NCBI RefSeq assembly: GCF_004343605.1
Contig: NZ_POSF01000013.1
Location: forward strand, 221,098 to 285,097
Direction: 5' to 3'
Length of the DNA stretch: 64,000 nt
Origin: Dehalobacter sp. 12DCB1
Lineage (GTDB): Bacteria; Bacillota; Desulfitobacteriia; Desulfitobacteriales; Syntrophobotulaceae
Under the pieces are notes generated by a model that did not search any database, had not been told where the DNA came from, and was given only the letters and a program-made list of their open reading frames with translations. Each line of letters opens with the position of its first letter. Position 1 is the first letter of the stretch. This document shows positions 46,741-55,209 of this stretch, one piece after another. A program made the translations under genes and the position numbers.

Positions 46741-47591
46741 AAACGAATCATCTTTCTTATACGTACTTACCCGGTTCAGTTTACGAACATCAAGCCCTCA
46801 AAGACATCAACATCTCTCTGTCCAAGGGAGAATTCCTTGGGATACTCGGACCTAATGGCTCCGGTAAATCGACACTTGCCCAACATTTCAACGGATTAAT
46901 CCGGCCTACCTCCGGTCATATAACTGTATGCGGGATTCCAACTTCGGACCCTAAACGAAGTAAGGACCTTTGGAAAAAAGCAGGGCTGGTTTTTCAATAT
47001 CCCGAACAGCAGATTTTTCAAACTACAGTCTTTGATGAAGTGGCCTATGGTCCAAGGAATTTGGGCCTGCCCGAAACAGAAGTCGCAGAAAGAGTCTATG
47101 ATGCGCTGTGGCAGGTTGGTATAACCCAGGAAGATATTAATCATCTGGCCCCGGTTACACTGAGCGGCGGCATGCGAAGAAGAGTTGCCATTGCCGGGAT
47201 GCTGGCCATTCAGCCGGAAATACTTATCCTCGATGAACCCATGGCAGGTTTAGATGCTGCCGGCCGGAGACTGCTTTCGGATATATTCAAAAAACGTCAC
47301 GAAAAAAAAGAAACGACGGTCATAATTTCTCACAACCTCAGAGAAATTATGACCATCGCAGATAAGATTGCTGTCCTGGACAGCGGGTCCATGATTTTTT
47401 TCGGAGACATTAAAGACCTGCTGATGAAACCTAAAATTCTTGACCAATATCAACTGGAATTGCCGGAGTACTTGCAAGTTATATATTGCCTGGCTGAGAA
47501 AGGGTTTGCTATCAAAACGGACATCAGCAGTACGCAAGAAGCTGGCGAAGAAATTCTAAGATTTCTTCAAGAAAATAAATATGGGGCGTAA
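46725..47591 (+). CDS. ecfA2: ECF transporter ATPase 2
   Basis: A 288-residue ABC ATPase with Walker A GPNGSGKST, Q-loop FQYPEQQIF, signature LSGGMRRRVA, Walker B ILILDEPMAGLD and H-loop ISHNLRE. It pairs with EcfA1. The stop codon lies within the hairpin that begins the downstream terminator region. Confidence 0.93.
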   Translation: MPAVVETNHLSYTYLPGSVYEHQALKDINISLSKGEFLGILGPNGSGKSTLAQHFNGLIRPTSGHITVCGIPTSDPKRSKDLWKKAGLVFQYPEQQIFQTTVFDEVAYGPRNLGLPETEVAERVYDALWQVGITQEDINHLAPVTLSGGMRRRVAIAGMLAIQPEILILDEPMAGLDAAGRRLLSDIFKKRHEKKETTVIISHNLREIMTIADKIAVLDSGSMIFFGDIKDLLMKPKILDQYQLELPEYLQVIYCLAEKGFAIKTDISSTQEAGEEILRFLQENKYGA

Positions 47592-47624
47592 CGAAAACTT
47601 TAGTTTAAGTTTCGATGCGCCCCC

Positions 47625-47653
47625 TGGGCCAAGTTGTGATACGGCCCCTTTTT
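47625..47653 (+). terminator. Terminator of the ecf operon
   Basis: GGGCC and GGCCC flank an 11-nt loop and are followed by a T run (47649-47653). A second, longer hairpin (GGGGCG with CGCCCC, plus CGAAAACTT with AAGTTTCG inside) lies directly upstream at 47583-47623. Confidence 0.6.
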
Positions 47654-47746
47654 ACAGGTGAGCCGGCGGCAGAAAGTAAAATAAATCAATAGAATACGCC
47701 TTTAGGGGTGGTTGTGTTTTGTCCATTTTCCAAGCCTGAACATATC

Positions 47747-47777
47747 ATATTCCAACAAATGTTTGGAATATTTTTTT
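47747..47777 (+). promoter_or_regulatory. Terminator-like hairpin in the leader of the topoisomerase gene
   Basis: ATATTCCAA (47747-47755) pairs perfectly with TTGGAATAT (47763-47771) around a 7-nt loop and is followed by six more T residues. The ribosome binding site AGGAGG starts only a few bases later and the ATG is at 47793. It could be an attenuator, a terminator for upstream transcription, or an operator for a dimeric repressor. Confidence 0.5.
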
Positions 47778-47792
47778 GTTTCAGGAGGATGA

Positions 47793-50012
47793 ATGCAGAG
47801 CATGTTTTTTGAACGGGAAGACTGGAAATTATTCAGAAATATGGAAACCTTGCCCCAAAAAGCGGGGGTGTCGAGAAGTAAATTGTCCAGGCTGGTTTGC
47901 AAGGAAATCACGGATAATGCGCTGGATCTGGGCGGCGATTGTGAAATCGGTTATGAGGGCGATTTTTTTTATGTTAAGGATCACGGCAGCGGCCTGGATC
48001 CGGAATTGTTTTCCATCAACAGGCCGCTACGGTCCTCTAAGTATTTGAGACTGCCCACCCGAGGGGCATTGGGTAACGGTCTGCGCGTGGTAGCCGGGGC
48101 GGTAGTGGCGTCGGGCGGCGAACTCTACGTTTCAACCCGAGGCAAAAATTATAAAATCCATTTTCAAAGCGACGGCACAGCCTTCCCGGAAAGCTTAAGC
48201 GATTATGACGAAGCCGGGACAAAAATCAGATTTGCTCTGGGCGGAATGCCTATCGATTCAAGCTGGGCAAGCCTGGCAATGGAATATGCCCAAGGTGAAA
48301 CCTACCGGGGAAAGACCTCGCCCTATTGGTATACCAGTGAAAACTTTTTTGAATTATTTCAATCCTATAGCGGATCGGTCCGGGAACTAATCACGCAGTT
48401 CGACGGTTGTACCGGTGGGAAAGCCGGGAAGATAGCCGCAGAATATACCAAGACGTCTGCCGCTGCCTTGGAGTTTGATGAGACGGAAGCGCTTTTGGCT
48501 GAGCTCCGAGCAGCGGTTAAAAATGTGAGTCCCGAGAGGCTGGGGCGGATCGGCAAGCTGGATGAGTACAGTGGCTATTGTAAATCAGCCGGCACCTTTA
48601 AGGCCAGGACCGTCAAAGGGGAACACGACGCGGAAATAGCGTTTGTCCTTGAAGTGTACGCGACACCCTCCGATACGCCCCATATAACGGTACTGCTCAA
48701 TAAATCCCCTGTGACCGGCGACGTCAATATTTACCACAATAAAAATTTGCTGAATATTTTCGGCTGCGGTTTAATCCTATGTGTAAAAGCCAAACCTGCC
48801 GTTATTCTGATCAATATCACAACGCCCTATATCCCGGTTGTGACGGATGGGAAAGAACCGGATCTCTCGGTCATCACCGACGCCATGGCAGAAAGTATTC
48901 ATAAGGCGGTCAGCCGAGCCCAAAAATCCCTGCCGGGCGATGTGGCGGAACGAAAGAAATCCCAGAAAGAAGTCGTGGCGGCATGCCTGGAACAAGCCAT
49001 TGCTAAAGCCAGCGGCAACGGCGAATACCGTTTCAGCCTGCGTCAGCTTTATTATGCCGTCCGGCCGTATGTGATCAAGGAAAGCGGCAAAGAACCGGAT
49101 TACGCCTATTTCTGCACGGAGTTGATCAGCAGTTATGAAGCGCAGCACGGTGACATTCCGCTGATGTACCGGGATGAGCGGGGGACGCTGTACCATCCCC
49201 ACTCAGGCCAGGATATTCCCATCGGTACGATCGCGGTGGAAAACTACCAGAAGCCCGTCTGGACGTTTAATAAAATCCTGTATATTGAAAAAGAAGGCTT
49301 CTTCAATGTACTCAAAGAAAAGAAAATCCCGGAGAAATATGATATGGCTTTACTCACCAGCAAAGGTTATGCCAGCCGGGCGGTCAAGGATTTGTTGGAT
49401 GCGCTCGGGGAGAATTCGGAGGAAGAGATTACTTTTTTCTGTATTCATGACGCGGACGCATATGGCACGACGATCTATGATACCCTGCAAAATGAGACCA
49501 AAGCCAGGCCCGGCAGAAAAGTGAAGATCATCAATCTGGGGCTGGACCCGGAAGAAGCCGTCAGCATGGGGCTGGAAATCGAAAAGGCAGGAAAAACAGG
49601 CCGCAGGAAGGGCGTGGCCAGCTATATTGATCCCGAGTGGGAGAGCTGGCTGCAGTACTACAGAGTGGAACTGAACGCCATGAGTACGCCGCAGTTTCTT
49701 GACTGGCTGGAGGGAAAAATCAGGCTTTACGATAAAGGCAAAGTGATACCGCCCGAAAGTACCATGCTGGAGAGCCTGGATCACAGCCTTCAGGATCAAC
49801 TCGGCCAAAAGCTTGCAGCGGAAATATTGGAACAAAATCACTATGCTGATCAGGTTACGCAAGCAGTCCGGCAAGTTAAAGAGCGCTGCGGCGACAGCCA
49901 AACCCGGTTAGCTGAGACAGTGCAGGCGGAGCTTAAGAAGGAGCCAGTCAATCTATGGAAGGATGTCATTAAGGCCGTGTCTGAGGATATGATTAAAAAT
50001 TGCCGTTTTTGA
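47793..50012 (+). CDS. Single-chain type IIB topoisomerase-like protein (TopoVI B-A fusion, Topo VIII-like)
   Basis: A 739-residue protein. The N-terminal part (about 1-350) is a GHKL ATPase: N-box KEITDNALD (Glu38, Asn42), G1 VKDHGSGLD (Asp63) and G2 TRGALGNGL (about 89-97), followed by a transducer-like region. The C-terminal part resembles TopoVI-A/Spo11: a winged-helix segment with FSLRQLYY, where Tyr420 or Tyr421 would be the DNA-cleaving residue; a Toprim domain with YIEKEG (Glu499) and HDADAYG (Asp553, Asp555); and a TopoVI-A-like end (RVELNAM). B-A fusion in one chain is the layout described for topoisomerase VIII, found in some bacteria and plasmids. Alternatives are a nuclease or defence protein. 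CAGGAGG precedes the start. Confidence 0.75.
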   Translation: MQSMFFEREDWKLFRNMETLPQKAGVSRSKLSRLVCKEITDNALDLGGDCEIGYEGDFFYVKDHGSGLDPELFSINRPLRSSKYLRLPTRGALGNGLRVVAGAVVASGGELYVSTRGKNYKIHFQSDGTAFPESLSDYDEAGTKIRFALGGMPIDSSWASLAMEYAQGETYRGKTSPYWYTSENFFELFQSYSGSVRELITQFDGCTGGKAGKIAAEYTKTSAAALEFDETEALLAELRAAVKNVSPERLGRIGKLDEYSGYCKSAGTFKARTVKGEHDAEIAFVLEVYATPSDTPHITVLLNKSPVTGDVNIYHNKNLLNIFGCGLILCVKAKPAVILINITTPYIPVVTDGKEPDLSVITDAMAESIHKAVSRAQKSLPGDVAERKKSQKEVVAACLEQAIAKASGNGEYRFSLRQLYYAVRPYVIKESGKEPDYAYFCTELISSYEAQHGDIPLMYRDERGTLYHPHSGQDIPIGTIAVENYQKPVWTFNKILYIEKEGFFNVLKEKKIPEKYDMALLTSKGYASRAVKDLLDALGENSEEEITFFCIHDADAYGTTIYDTLQNETKARPGRKVKIINLGLDPEEAVSMGLEIEKAGKTGRRKGVASYIDPEWESWLQYYRVELNAMSTPQFLDWLEGKIRLYDKGKVIPPESTMLESLDHSLQDQLGQKLAAEILEQNHYADQVTQAVRQVKERCGDSQTRLAETVQAELKKEPVNLWKDVIKAVSEDMIKNCRF

Positions 50013-50062
50013 GATTTGACTACACTAGTGTAATTAATCTTAAAACAGCTCAATTTTTAAAC

Positions 50063-50277
50063 AGAGGCTGTGATGACCCTCAGGGAAAACCAGCCTTGCA
50101 CAGATCCACAAGCGGACGTCAGTGGCAGCAGCGTAAAGAAAACAGAAAACCGCAGCGTTAAAACATGCCAACGGTTAGCATGCAGAAAGCAGCGGGGCTT
50201 TGGCATGTTAGCGAGGATTTTTGTTTTTAGCTGCGAGAACGAGGGAGCGGTGAATCTGTGCAAGGCGGCATCACCTA
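50063..50277. repeat. Nested inverted-repeat region (possible structured RNA)
   Basis: Three nested pairings are visible: GTGATG (50070-50075) with CATCAC (50269-50274); CCTTGCACAGATCCAC (50094-50109) with GTGAATCTGTGCAAGG (50250-50265, 15 of 16); and AACATGCCAA (50162-50171) with TTGGCATGTT (50200-50209). Together they fold about 215 bp into a long branched hairpin. It starts about 50 bp after the topoisomerase gene. I recognise no RNA family. It lacks the core of the three dispersed elements. Confidence 0.5.
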
Positions 50278-50305
50278 AAAAAGGAAAGACAGTTCTGATT
50301 GACGT

Positions 50306-50376
50306 CTAAAGACAATCTCTCGGGGGTCAAAAGGCTTAACGATATAATTGTCAACTCGGAAGCCAAGTGCTTTATT
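50306..50376 (-). pseudogene. Remnant of a response regulator gene
   Basis: About 70 bp align with 59030-59107, inside the intact response regulator gene of the dehalogenase locus, at roughly 85% identity with a 6-base deletion and the same orientation. Nothing else of the gene is present. It looks like the leading edge of a lost further copy of the RR-HK-rdhBAC unit. Confidence 0.75.
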
Positions 50377-50390
50377 GTACCTTAGTTTGC

Positions 50391-50471
50391 ATGATAACAG
50401 TACAATTGTTTAATTATGATGAGATATTAAGAGCTTTAAAGTCTTTTGGGGATAAAGAACACAAGAATTGA
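50391..50471 (+). pseudogene. Possible 5' remnant of an AlkD-like DNA alkylation repair gene
   Basis: A 26-codon frame ending in TGA encodes NYDEILRALKSFGDKEH near its end, which resembles the first helix of AlkD-type DNA alkylation repair proteins. No continuation is seen in any frame downstream. The match is short and could be chance. Confidence 0.3.
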
Positions 50472-50493
50472 TAGGCGTGGTACAATATTCTGT

Positions 50494-51225
50494 TTACTCC
50501 CTAACATCCGCTTGTTTGTCGATTTCATCAAATCTATCATTGCAATAAGCGATTTGCTCCTGGATATACTGGCATACTTCGTGCTCTTCACCAAGCGTTT
50601 TGCAAAACAATTCCAGTGATTTATTCAAATAGTTTTCTGCATCTTGCAAAATCTCAGTGCCTATACTTTCTAAGCTCAGATACATTTCTCCCAGGTTCAA
50701 ATATACGTCAGCCAAAATATCGCTGTAGGTATCCTGTCTTTCCAGGGTAGCCATAGCTTTGGTAAAAAAGAGGATAGCACTGGAGTATTTCTCCTGAACC
50801 CGGTAGATTCCTCCCAACTTACGGTAAGTAAGTGCCGCGAAGGCCGTTTCTGTGCCAACATGTTCTTCACAAATTCTTACTGCCTCCAGATAACTGGTAG
50901 CCGCACTTAGATATGTTCCTGCATTAACATATAGGTCACCCAGATTAGCGTTAGCCGATGCAGTATAGGGATGATTCTCCCCGAAAACTTTTTGGTTTAG
51001 TTCCAGGCAATTTTTCCAGTGTTTTTCCGTTCTTTCCCAGTCTTTTGCCGCTAGATAATGCCTCCCTAATTGGTAATTGAGATGTCCCTTTTCTTCGTCG
51101 CTAATTGTCTCGTCTGCAAGCATGACTTCTGCTTTGACGATGACAGTTTCAAAATCCATTTGCGTATCGTCATGTCTGGCCAATAATTCGATTATTTTTG
51201 CTGCCTGACCATCTTTCCAACCCAT
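50494..51225 (-). CDS. Tetratricopeptide repeat protein
   Basis: A 243-residue cytoplasmic protein with four or five TPR/Kinesin-light-chain-type repeats, for example LNQKVFGENHPYTASANANL and EHVGTETAFAALTYRKLG. It follows the rdhC-like gene by 47 bases on the same strand, with an AGAGGGGG site, so it is probably the last gene of the second rdh operon. Its role is unknown; a scaffold or maturation helper for the dehalogenase is a guess. Confidence 0.7.
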   Translation of the reverse strand: MGWKDGQAAKIIELLARHDDTQMDFETVIVKAEVMLADETISDEEKGHLNYQLGRHYLAAKDWERTEKHWKNCLELNQKVFGENHPYTASANANLGDLYVNAGTYLSAATSYLEAVRICEEHVGTETAFAALTYRKLGGIYRVQEKYSSAILFFTKAMATLERQDTYSDILADVYLNLGEMYLSLESIGTEILQDAENYLNKSLELFCKTLGEEHEVCQYIQEQIAYCNDRFDEIDKQADVRE

Positions 51226-51272
51226 TGATATACCCCCTCTTGCTTAAATCACTGTTATTACAACTGTTATTA

Positions 51273-52610
51273 TTACATCAAGGACCATTTTTCAAAAATT
51301 GATACTATCACCCCGAACATAATCAACGCATAGAAAAGTTTGAATAAACCTTCTGCCAATTTTCCCCTTTTGCTTTGTTTTGCCGTGCATTTACAGGCGC
51401 TGGGGTTAGAAAATGTAGTTGCAGCCACAGACGACTGGTTTTGGGGTAACTCCCGTTTCTTGCTCTTGATTTTCCGTCCCACGGCGCGCCTTGCCTCAGC
51501 TACCAAATCAATAAAGCCACCAATCGGACAAAAGCCGAAGCACCAGAAACGCCGGAAGAATAACGCTGCCGCCAGTACGGAAACCAGTAAGAGCATCTCA
51601 ATCCTGGTGCCGTTCAGATCAAACAAAGGTGAAAAAGGCTCGTAACTGGATACCGAAGGATTCTGAAAAAGAAAGGCTACCATCAGAGATATGAAAAGCA
51701 GGAATTTACGGGTCTTGTGCATAAAAGGTATCTTTTTGCCTAAGGGCAGGCTGATTTTGAATTTATTGGCGACTAAATATAACCCTTCCTGAGCTGCGCA
51801 AAAAGGGCATAGATATACACAATAATAGTTCTTACCGAAGATCAGCGGCGGCAGCAAAGCAATCATAAGGATAAGATACCAGATCAAGTTGTTTTTGATA
51901 ACCGGGAAATTGCCCATAAATATTGAGGCCGCATGGGCAATTGTTGCAGGACGGTTTAACCAGAAGCCCATACCGGCTACGCTGGCAATTAGCAATATCG
52001 GCCGTAGTTTTCGAAGTTTTGAAGACATACTGAGAATCAGACAACCAGCAATGAGCATAGCTATGGCTAATTCCGCCCAGCCTAATTGCCATAATCCGCC
52101 GTTGGAGCTAGACGGTAAACCTAAAGCGGCAGTACGTACGCTCTCGGAGACAGAGTCAACACACATAGTAATGGCCCTGGTGGAGAGGGTAGCTCCGGAA
52201 ATGCCGTCAATGTCTTTGCCGAAGGTGGTGCCATCAGCAATGTTCCGGCCCACGAGCTGAAGGTAGAAGCCTGATTTTTCAATGTTTTTCAGATATTGCG
52301 GAGTTTCTTTATATTCAAGAATTTTTACCTTCTGAATAACACCATGGGTATCAATAATTGTGCCTACCAGCATCTTCCCACCAAAACCAGAATATTTATC
52401 CAGACCAGCATAGCCTGTAAGATTGCCACTGGCATCAAAGACTTTGACGCTGTTGGCAGTGAGGGTCTCGGTAGTGCTGTTGGTGGGGAGCAAAACACCA
52501 TAATAGGAATGAAGTTGAAGATCATGCTGATGCTCTTGATAATAATTAAACATCAATGCTAAAAAAAGAACTGCAATGGCAGTGATGGTTAGAAATTTCT
52601 TTTTTTTCAT
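51273..52610 (-). CDS. rdhC: RdhC/CprC-like membrane flavoprotein (NosR/NirI-like)
   Basis: A 445-residue membrane protein. After an N-terminal helix it has a periplasmic FMN-binding domain with the flavinylation motif SGAT (138-141, Thr141 would carry FMN). Several membrane helices follow, with two cysteine motifs CVYLCPFC and CFGFCPIGG that resemble NosR/NapH polyferredoxins. PceC/CprC proteins of this type are proposed to carry electrons from menaquinol to the dehalogenase. It follows rdhA by 94 bases. A 5' fragment of a second copy lies at 55023-55107. Confidence 0.9.
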   Translation of the reverse strand: MKKKKFLTITAIAVLFLALMFNYYQEHQHDLQLHSYYGVLLPTNSTTETLTANSVKVFDASGNLTGYAGLDKYSGFGGKMLVGTIIDTHGVIQKVKILEYKETPQYLKNIEKSGFYLQLVGRNIADGTTFGKDIDGISGATLSTRAITMCVDSVSESVRTAALGLPSSSNGGLWQLGWAELAIAMLIAGCLILSMSSKLRKLRPILLIASVAGMGFWLNRPATIAHAASIFMGNFPVIKNNLIWYLILMIALLPPLIFGKNYYCVYLCPFCAAQEGLYLVANKFKISLPLGKKIPFMHKTRKFLLFISLMVAFLFQNPSVSSYEPFSPLFDLNGTRIEMLLLVSVLAAALFFRRFWCFGFCPIGGFIDLVAEARRAVGRKIKSKKRELPQNQSSVAATTFSNPSACKCTAKQSKRGKLAEGLFKLFYALIMFGVIVSIFEKWSLM

Positions 52611-52649
52611 AATATAACCTTCATCACGTAATTGATTTAATATTTAGGA

Positions 52650-52679
52650 GCCGCCCGCGACGGCTAAGTCACGGGCAGC
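52650..52679. other. GC-rich hairpin downstream of rdhA (copy 1)
   Basis: GCCGCCCGCGAC (52650-52661) pairs with GTCACGGGCAGC (52668-52679) with one mismatch and one G-U. The same hairpin follows the other rdhA at 55146-55175. There is no T run, so it is more likely an mRNA 3'-end stabiliser or processing site that favours rdhBA over rdhC. Confidence 0.6.
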
Positions 52680-52704
52680 TAAGTACAGTAGTCCGTATGG
52701 ATAA

Positions 52705-54126
52705 TTAGCTTTCGTATTTCCAGTTATACATCCTGTCTTTGGGATCATTCCACCAGGCATCAATATCGGCCTGAGTGTAATCCTTCATTTCCGCACCGAA
52801 GCCGAAGGCCTCATCCATCTTGAAAAAGATAGAATTGAAAGCCGTCGTCTTGGACGATATCGTCTTGACTACGCTGTGTATCCAGGAATCCGGTTTACTA
52901 TACGGACAAACGGCAATGCAATGGGCGCAACATTCGGACTTCTTGATCCAGTACTGCAGGCAGGTCCAAGAGTTCGTAATCCAGCGCTTTGCTCCGGGAT
53001 TATTACCAGGGCAAACAATATTATCATAGCTTGGTTCGTCGTCCATAGGAACGGATTTAGATGGGCAATAGATGGCACATTTCTTGCAAGTTTTGCAAAA
53101 ATTTACGGCACCGAAGGAAATGGGCTTATCGATAGCCAGTGGCATATCGGTCACCACTTTTGCCAGACGCAACATACTGCCGTATTCCGGGTTGATCAGC
53201 AAGCCGTGACGGCCGATTTCTCCGAGGCCGGCAGCAGCAGCCATAGGCACGGAAAGTGCAATCTCGTTATTACAGGGGATAGCATTATACCCCATTTCCC
53301 GAATGAAAGTAGCAATTTTTCCAATGCTTTCGTTCATTTCGGAGTAACCAAGATATACTGCGCTTTGCGCAAAAGCTGTATTGGCATATTTTGCCAAGAA
53401 GGAACCGTCCATTGGATAAGCTATGACGATAACTCTGTTCATGGCCTTGGGAATATGCCATTCTTTCTCAAGTTTTTCAGGTTTGGTGTATTCATCAGAA
53501 ATAATTAAATCTTGGTGGGTTTTGCTTCTTGAATACCACCAATTTTCTTTCATCTCTGTAATACCGACCGCACATGGATTACAGAAAGTGGCGAATTTTT
53601 TGATGGTCTTACTGTTATTCTCTGGGGTATCCTCCCATTTGCCAACTTTATTAGTGAGAAGAGGCTCATAATTGGTACCCCAGTCGAGATTCTGTGGGTT
53701 GTACATATCAAACATCGTGGCTTTTTCAAAAGCGTAGTCACGGACGCTGAAACCAGGTTTACCGCTTTTCCATACTTGAGGCTTTATAGTACCGTCCATA
53801 TAAGTAATCCAGAACTGACCTTCGCAGTATTGTTTAGCAAAATCGACATTATTATAGGCATGCATTTCTTGATTAAAACGTGGCAATTTGCTGCCGTCAG
53901 CGTAAGGTGGCAAATCATATGGCGGCGCATTCAGGTATTTGATGGCTCCTTTTACACCTGCCTGGGCAGGAGCCATATAATCTGCCATTGCGACTCCGGG
54001 GGTAGTAAGATTGATTGCACCTGCAGCAGCACCAATTGCGGTGGTGACACCGGCAATTTTCAGAAAGTCTCTTCTGTTAAATTTTTTTGATTCTTCATTT
54101 TGAATATTATTCTCTTTTTCTTCCAT
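52705..54126 (-). CDS. rdhA: Reductive dehalogenase catalytic subunit, copy 2
   Basis: RdhA removes halogen from organohalides with a corrinoid and two [4Fe-4S] clusters at the outer face of the membrane. The 473-residue precursor has a Tat signal (RRDFLK, Arg18-Arg19, then an Ala-rich stretch to about 48), the corrinoid-binding core, and cluster motifs C344-x2-C-x2-C-x3-C and C389-x10-C400-x2-C-x3-C. The signal peptide and C-terminus are almost identical to the other copy but residues about 65-165 diverge strongly, suggesting different substrates. The substrate cannot be assigned from the sequence. It is followed by rdhC. Confidence 0.95.
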   Translation of the reverse strand: MEEKENNIQNEESKKFNRRDFLKIAGVTTAIGAAAGAINLTTPGVAMADYMAPAQAGVKGAIKYLNAPPYDLPPYADGSKLPRFNQEMHAYNNVDFAKQYCEGQFWITYMDGTIKPQVWKSGKPGFSVRDYAFEKATMFDMYNPQNLDWGTNYEPLLTNKVGKWEDTPENNSKTIKKFATFCNPCAVGITEMKENWWYSRSKTHQDLIISDEYTKPEKLEKEWHIPKAMNRVIVIAYPMDGSFLAKYANTAFAQSAVYLGYSEMNESIGKIATFIREMGYNAIPCNNEIALSVPMAAAAGLGEIGRHGLLINPEYGSMLRLAKVVTDMPLAIDKPISFGAVNFCKTCKKCAIYCPSKSVPMDDEPSYDNIVCPGNNPGAKRWITNSWTCLQYWIKKSECCAHCIAVCPYSKPDSWIHSVVKTISSKTTAFNSIFFKMDEAFGFGAEMKDYTQADIDAWWNDPKDRMYNWKYES

Positions 54127-54152
54127 TTTTTTATTTTCCTCCTTCCTTATTC

Positions 54153-54452
54153 TTAGGCCCCCTGGGTCGGCTGGATATCTTTCTTCTTACTCAGATCTTT
54201 ACGTATGCCGAAGATATACACTATCACACCGAGGACAACGAAGATGCCACCAAAGAAAAGGATCCCCATCCATCCTGCACGAGTAGCTTCTTCAGAAAAG
54301 CAAGCTAAGCTGAAAGCCGCGGCAAATACGCCGATCAAATACCAAATCACAAGTGCTGCCCACCAATACCAAGTGAGTTTTTTTAGTACAGGCCAGAAAT
54401 AAATGAACAATCCACCTGTTAAGAGTCCAATAAGCCAAATCAAAAATGTCAT
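54153..54452 (-). CDS. rdhB: Reductive dehalogenase membrane anchor, copy 2
   Basis: A 99-residue protein with three membrane helices, beginning TFLIWLIGLLTGGLFIYFWP, which anchors RdhA to the outside of the membrane. It differs from the other copy at only a few residues. GGGAGG lies before the start. It precedes rdhA by 26 bases; the B-before-A order is that of the Desulfitobacterium cpr cluster. Confidence 0.93.
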   Translation of the reverse strand: MTFLIWLIGLLTGGLFIYFWPVLKKLTWYWWAALVIWYLIGVFAAAFSLACFSEEATRAGWMGILFFGGIFVVLGVIVYIFGIRKDLSKKKDIQPTQGA

Positions 54453-54770
54453 AAAAAAGTCCTCCCTTCTTTACTTTACTGTTGAAGCCCTGATAAGAAT
54501 GAGCCACTAGTACCAGATTGAGAGTGTCTTTGACCCTTTTTAGAGATTGGATTATTTTAGATAAATCCTCCCTTCATTTTTGACTTTTTAACCTTTAGGA
54601 TAGACTTAACATGCGTCTCTGGACCGGATGCTACAATGGGTCAAAGATTATGGCTCCTGTAGCATATTCCCAATTAAATATATAAGTAAATCGTCGAGAG
54701 GTGGTTTCTTATCTGTAAACAATTTGTAAACTTCATTTACAAACTGTAACATTTTCTCCTAATTCTATTC
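54453..54770. promoter_or_regulatory. Duplicated leader of rdhB copy 2
   Basis: This spacer is similar to 56956-57195 before the other rdhB. A block reading TCGAGAGGTGGTTTCT in plus orientation and the neighbouring TATATAAGTAAATC are kept in both, so they are candidates for the promoter or the response regulator site. No TTAATN4ATTAA dehalobox was found. Confidence 0.45.
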
Positions 54771-55017
54771 CTTCGTCTGCGACATCCTCCGTGTCTTCAA
54801 GTTGACTGGCCATATAATTTATAGAATCTAAGTTCATCGGTTGGATTTGCTTGTACCCTAACGAAAAGATCCCCCGCGGCAATCTGGCGCGTGGTTTTGT
54901 TCATATCCAGTAAGGGACTTACTATTTTTCTTTGATAAGACAATGTATAGGAGTGACAAAGCACCGCAAAATAAAAAGGCTGTGGCCCATATTAGTACAA
55001 TAAATCATATTCGCTGC
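54771..55017 (-). pseudogene. Internal fragment of a histidine kinase gene
   Basis: About 245 bp align with roughly 57944-58199 inside the intact kinase gene (HAMP and second membrane helix region). Small deletions break the frame. The fragment has no start, H-box or ATPase part. It lies directly upstream of rdhB copy 2, where an intact kinase would be expected in a complete unit. Confidence 0.85.
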
Positions 55018-55022
55018 CGCCG

Positions 55023-55107
55023 CATGCTGATGCTTTTGATAATAATTACATTAATGCTAAAAAAGAATTGCGATGACAGTAATAGCTAGAGATTTCTTAT
55101 TTTCATA
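55023..55107 (-). pseudogene. 5' fragment of an rdhC gene
   Basis: This segment aligns with the first 28 codons of rdhC (52523-52610), beginning at an ATG at 55107. A deletion shifts the frame so that TAG appears after six codons. It follows rdhA copy 1 at the same distance as rdhC follows rdhA copy 2 and joins abruptly to the kinase fragment at about 55018-55022. Confidence 0.85.
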
Positions 55108-55145
55108 ATATAACCTTCATCACGTAATTGATTTAATATTTAGGA

Positions 55146-55175
55146 GCCGCCCGCGACGGCTAAGTCGCGGGCAGC
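55146..55175. other. GC-rich hairpin downstream of rdhA (copy 2)
   Basis: GCCGCCCGCGAC (55146-55157) pairs with GTCGCGGGCAGC (55164-55175) over 12 bp with one G-U. It is the better preserved copy of the hairpin at 52650-52679. Confidence 0.6.
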
Positions 55176-55209
55176 CTTCTGAATAAGGTACAGTAGTTTG
55201 TGTAGATAA

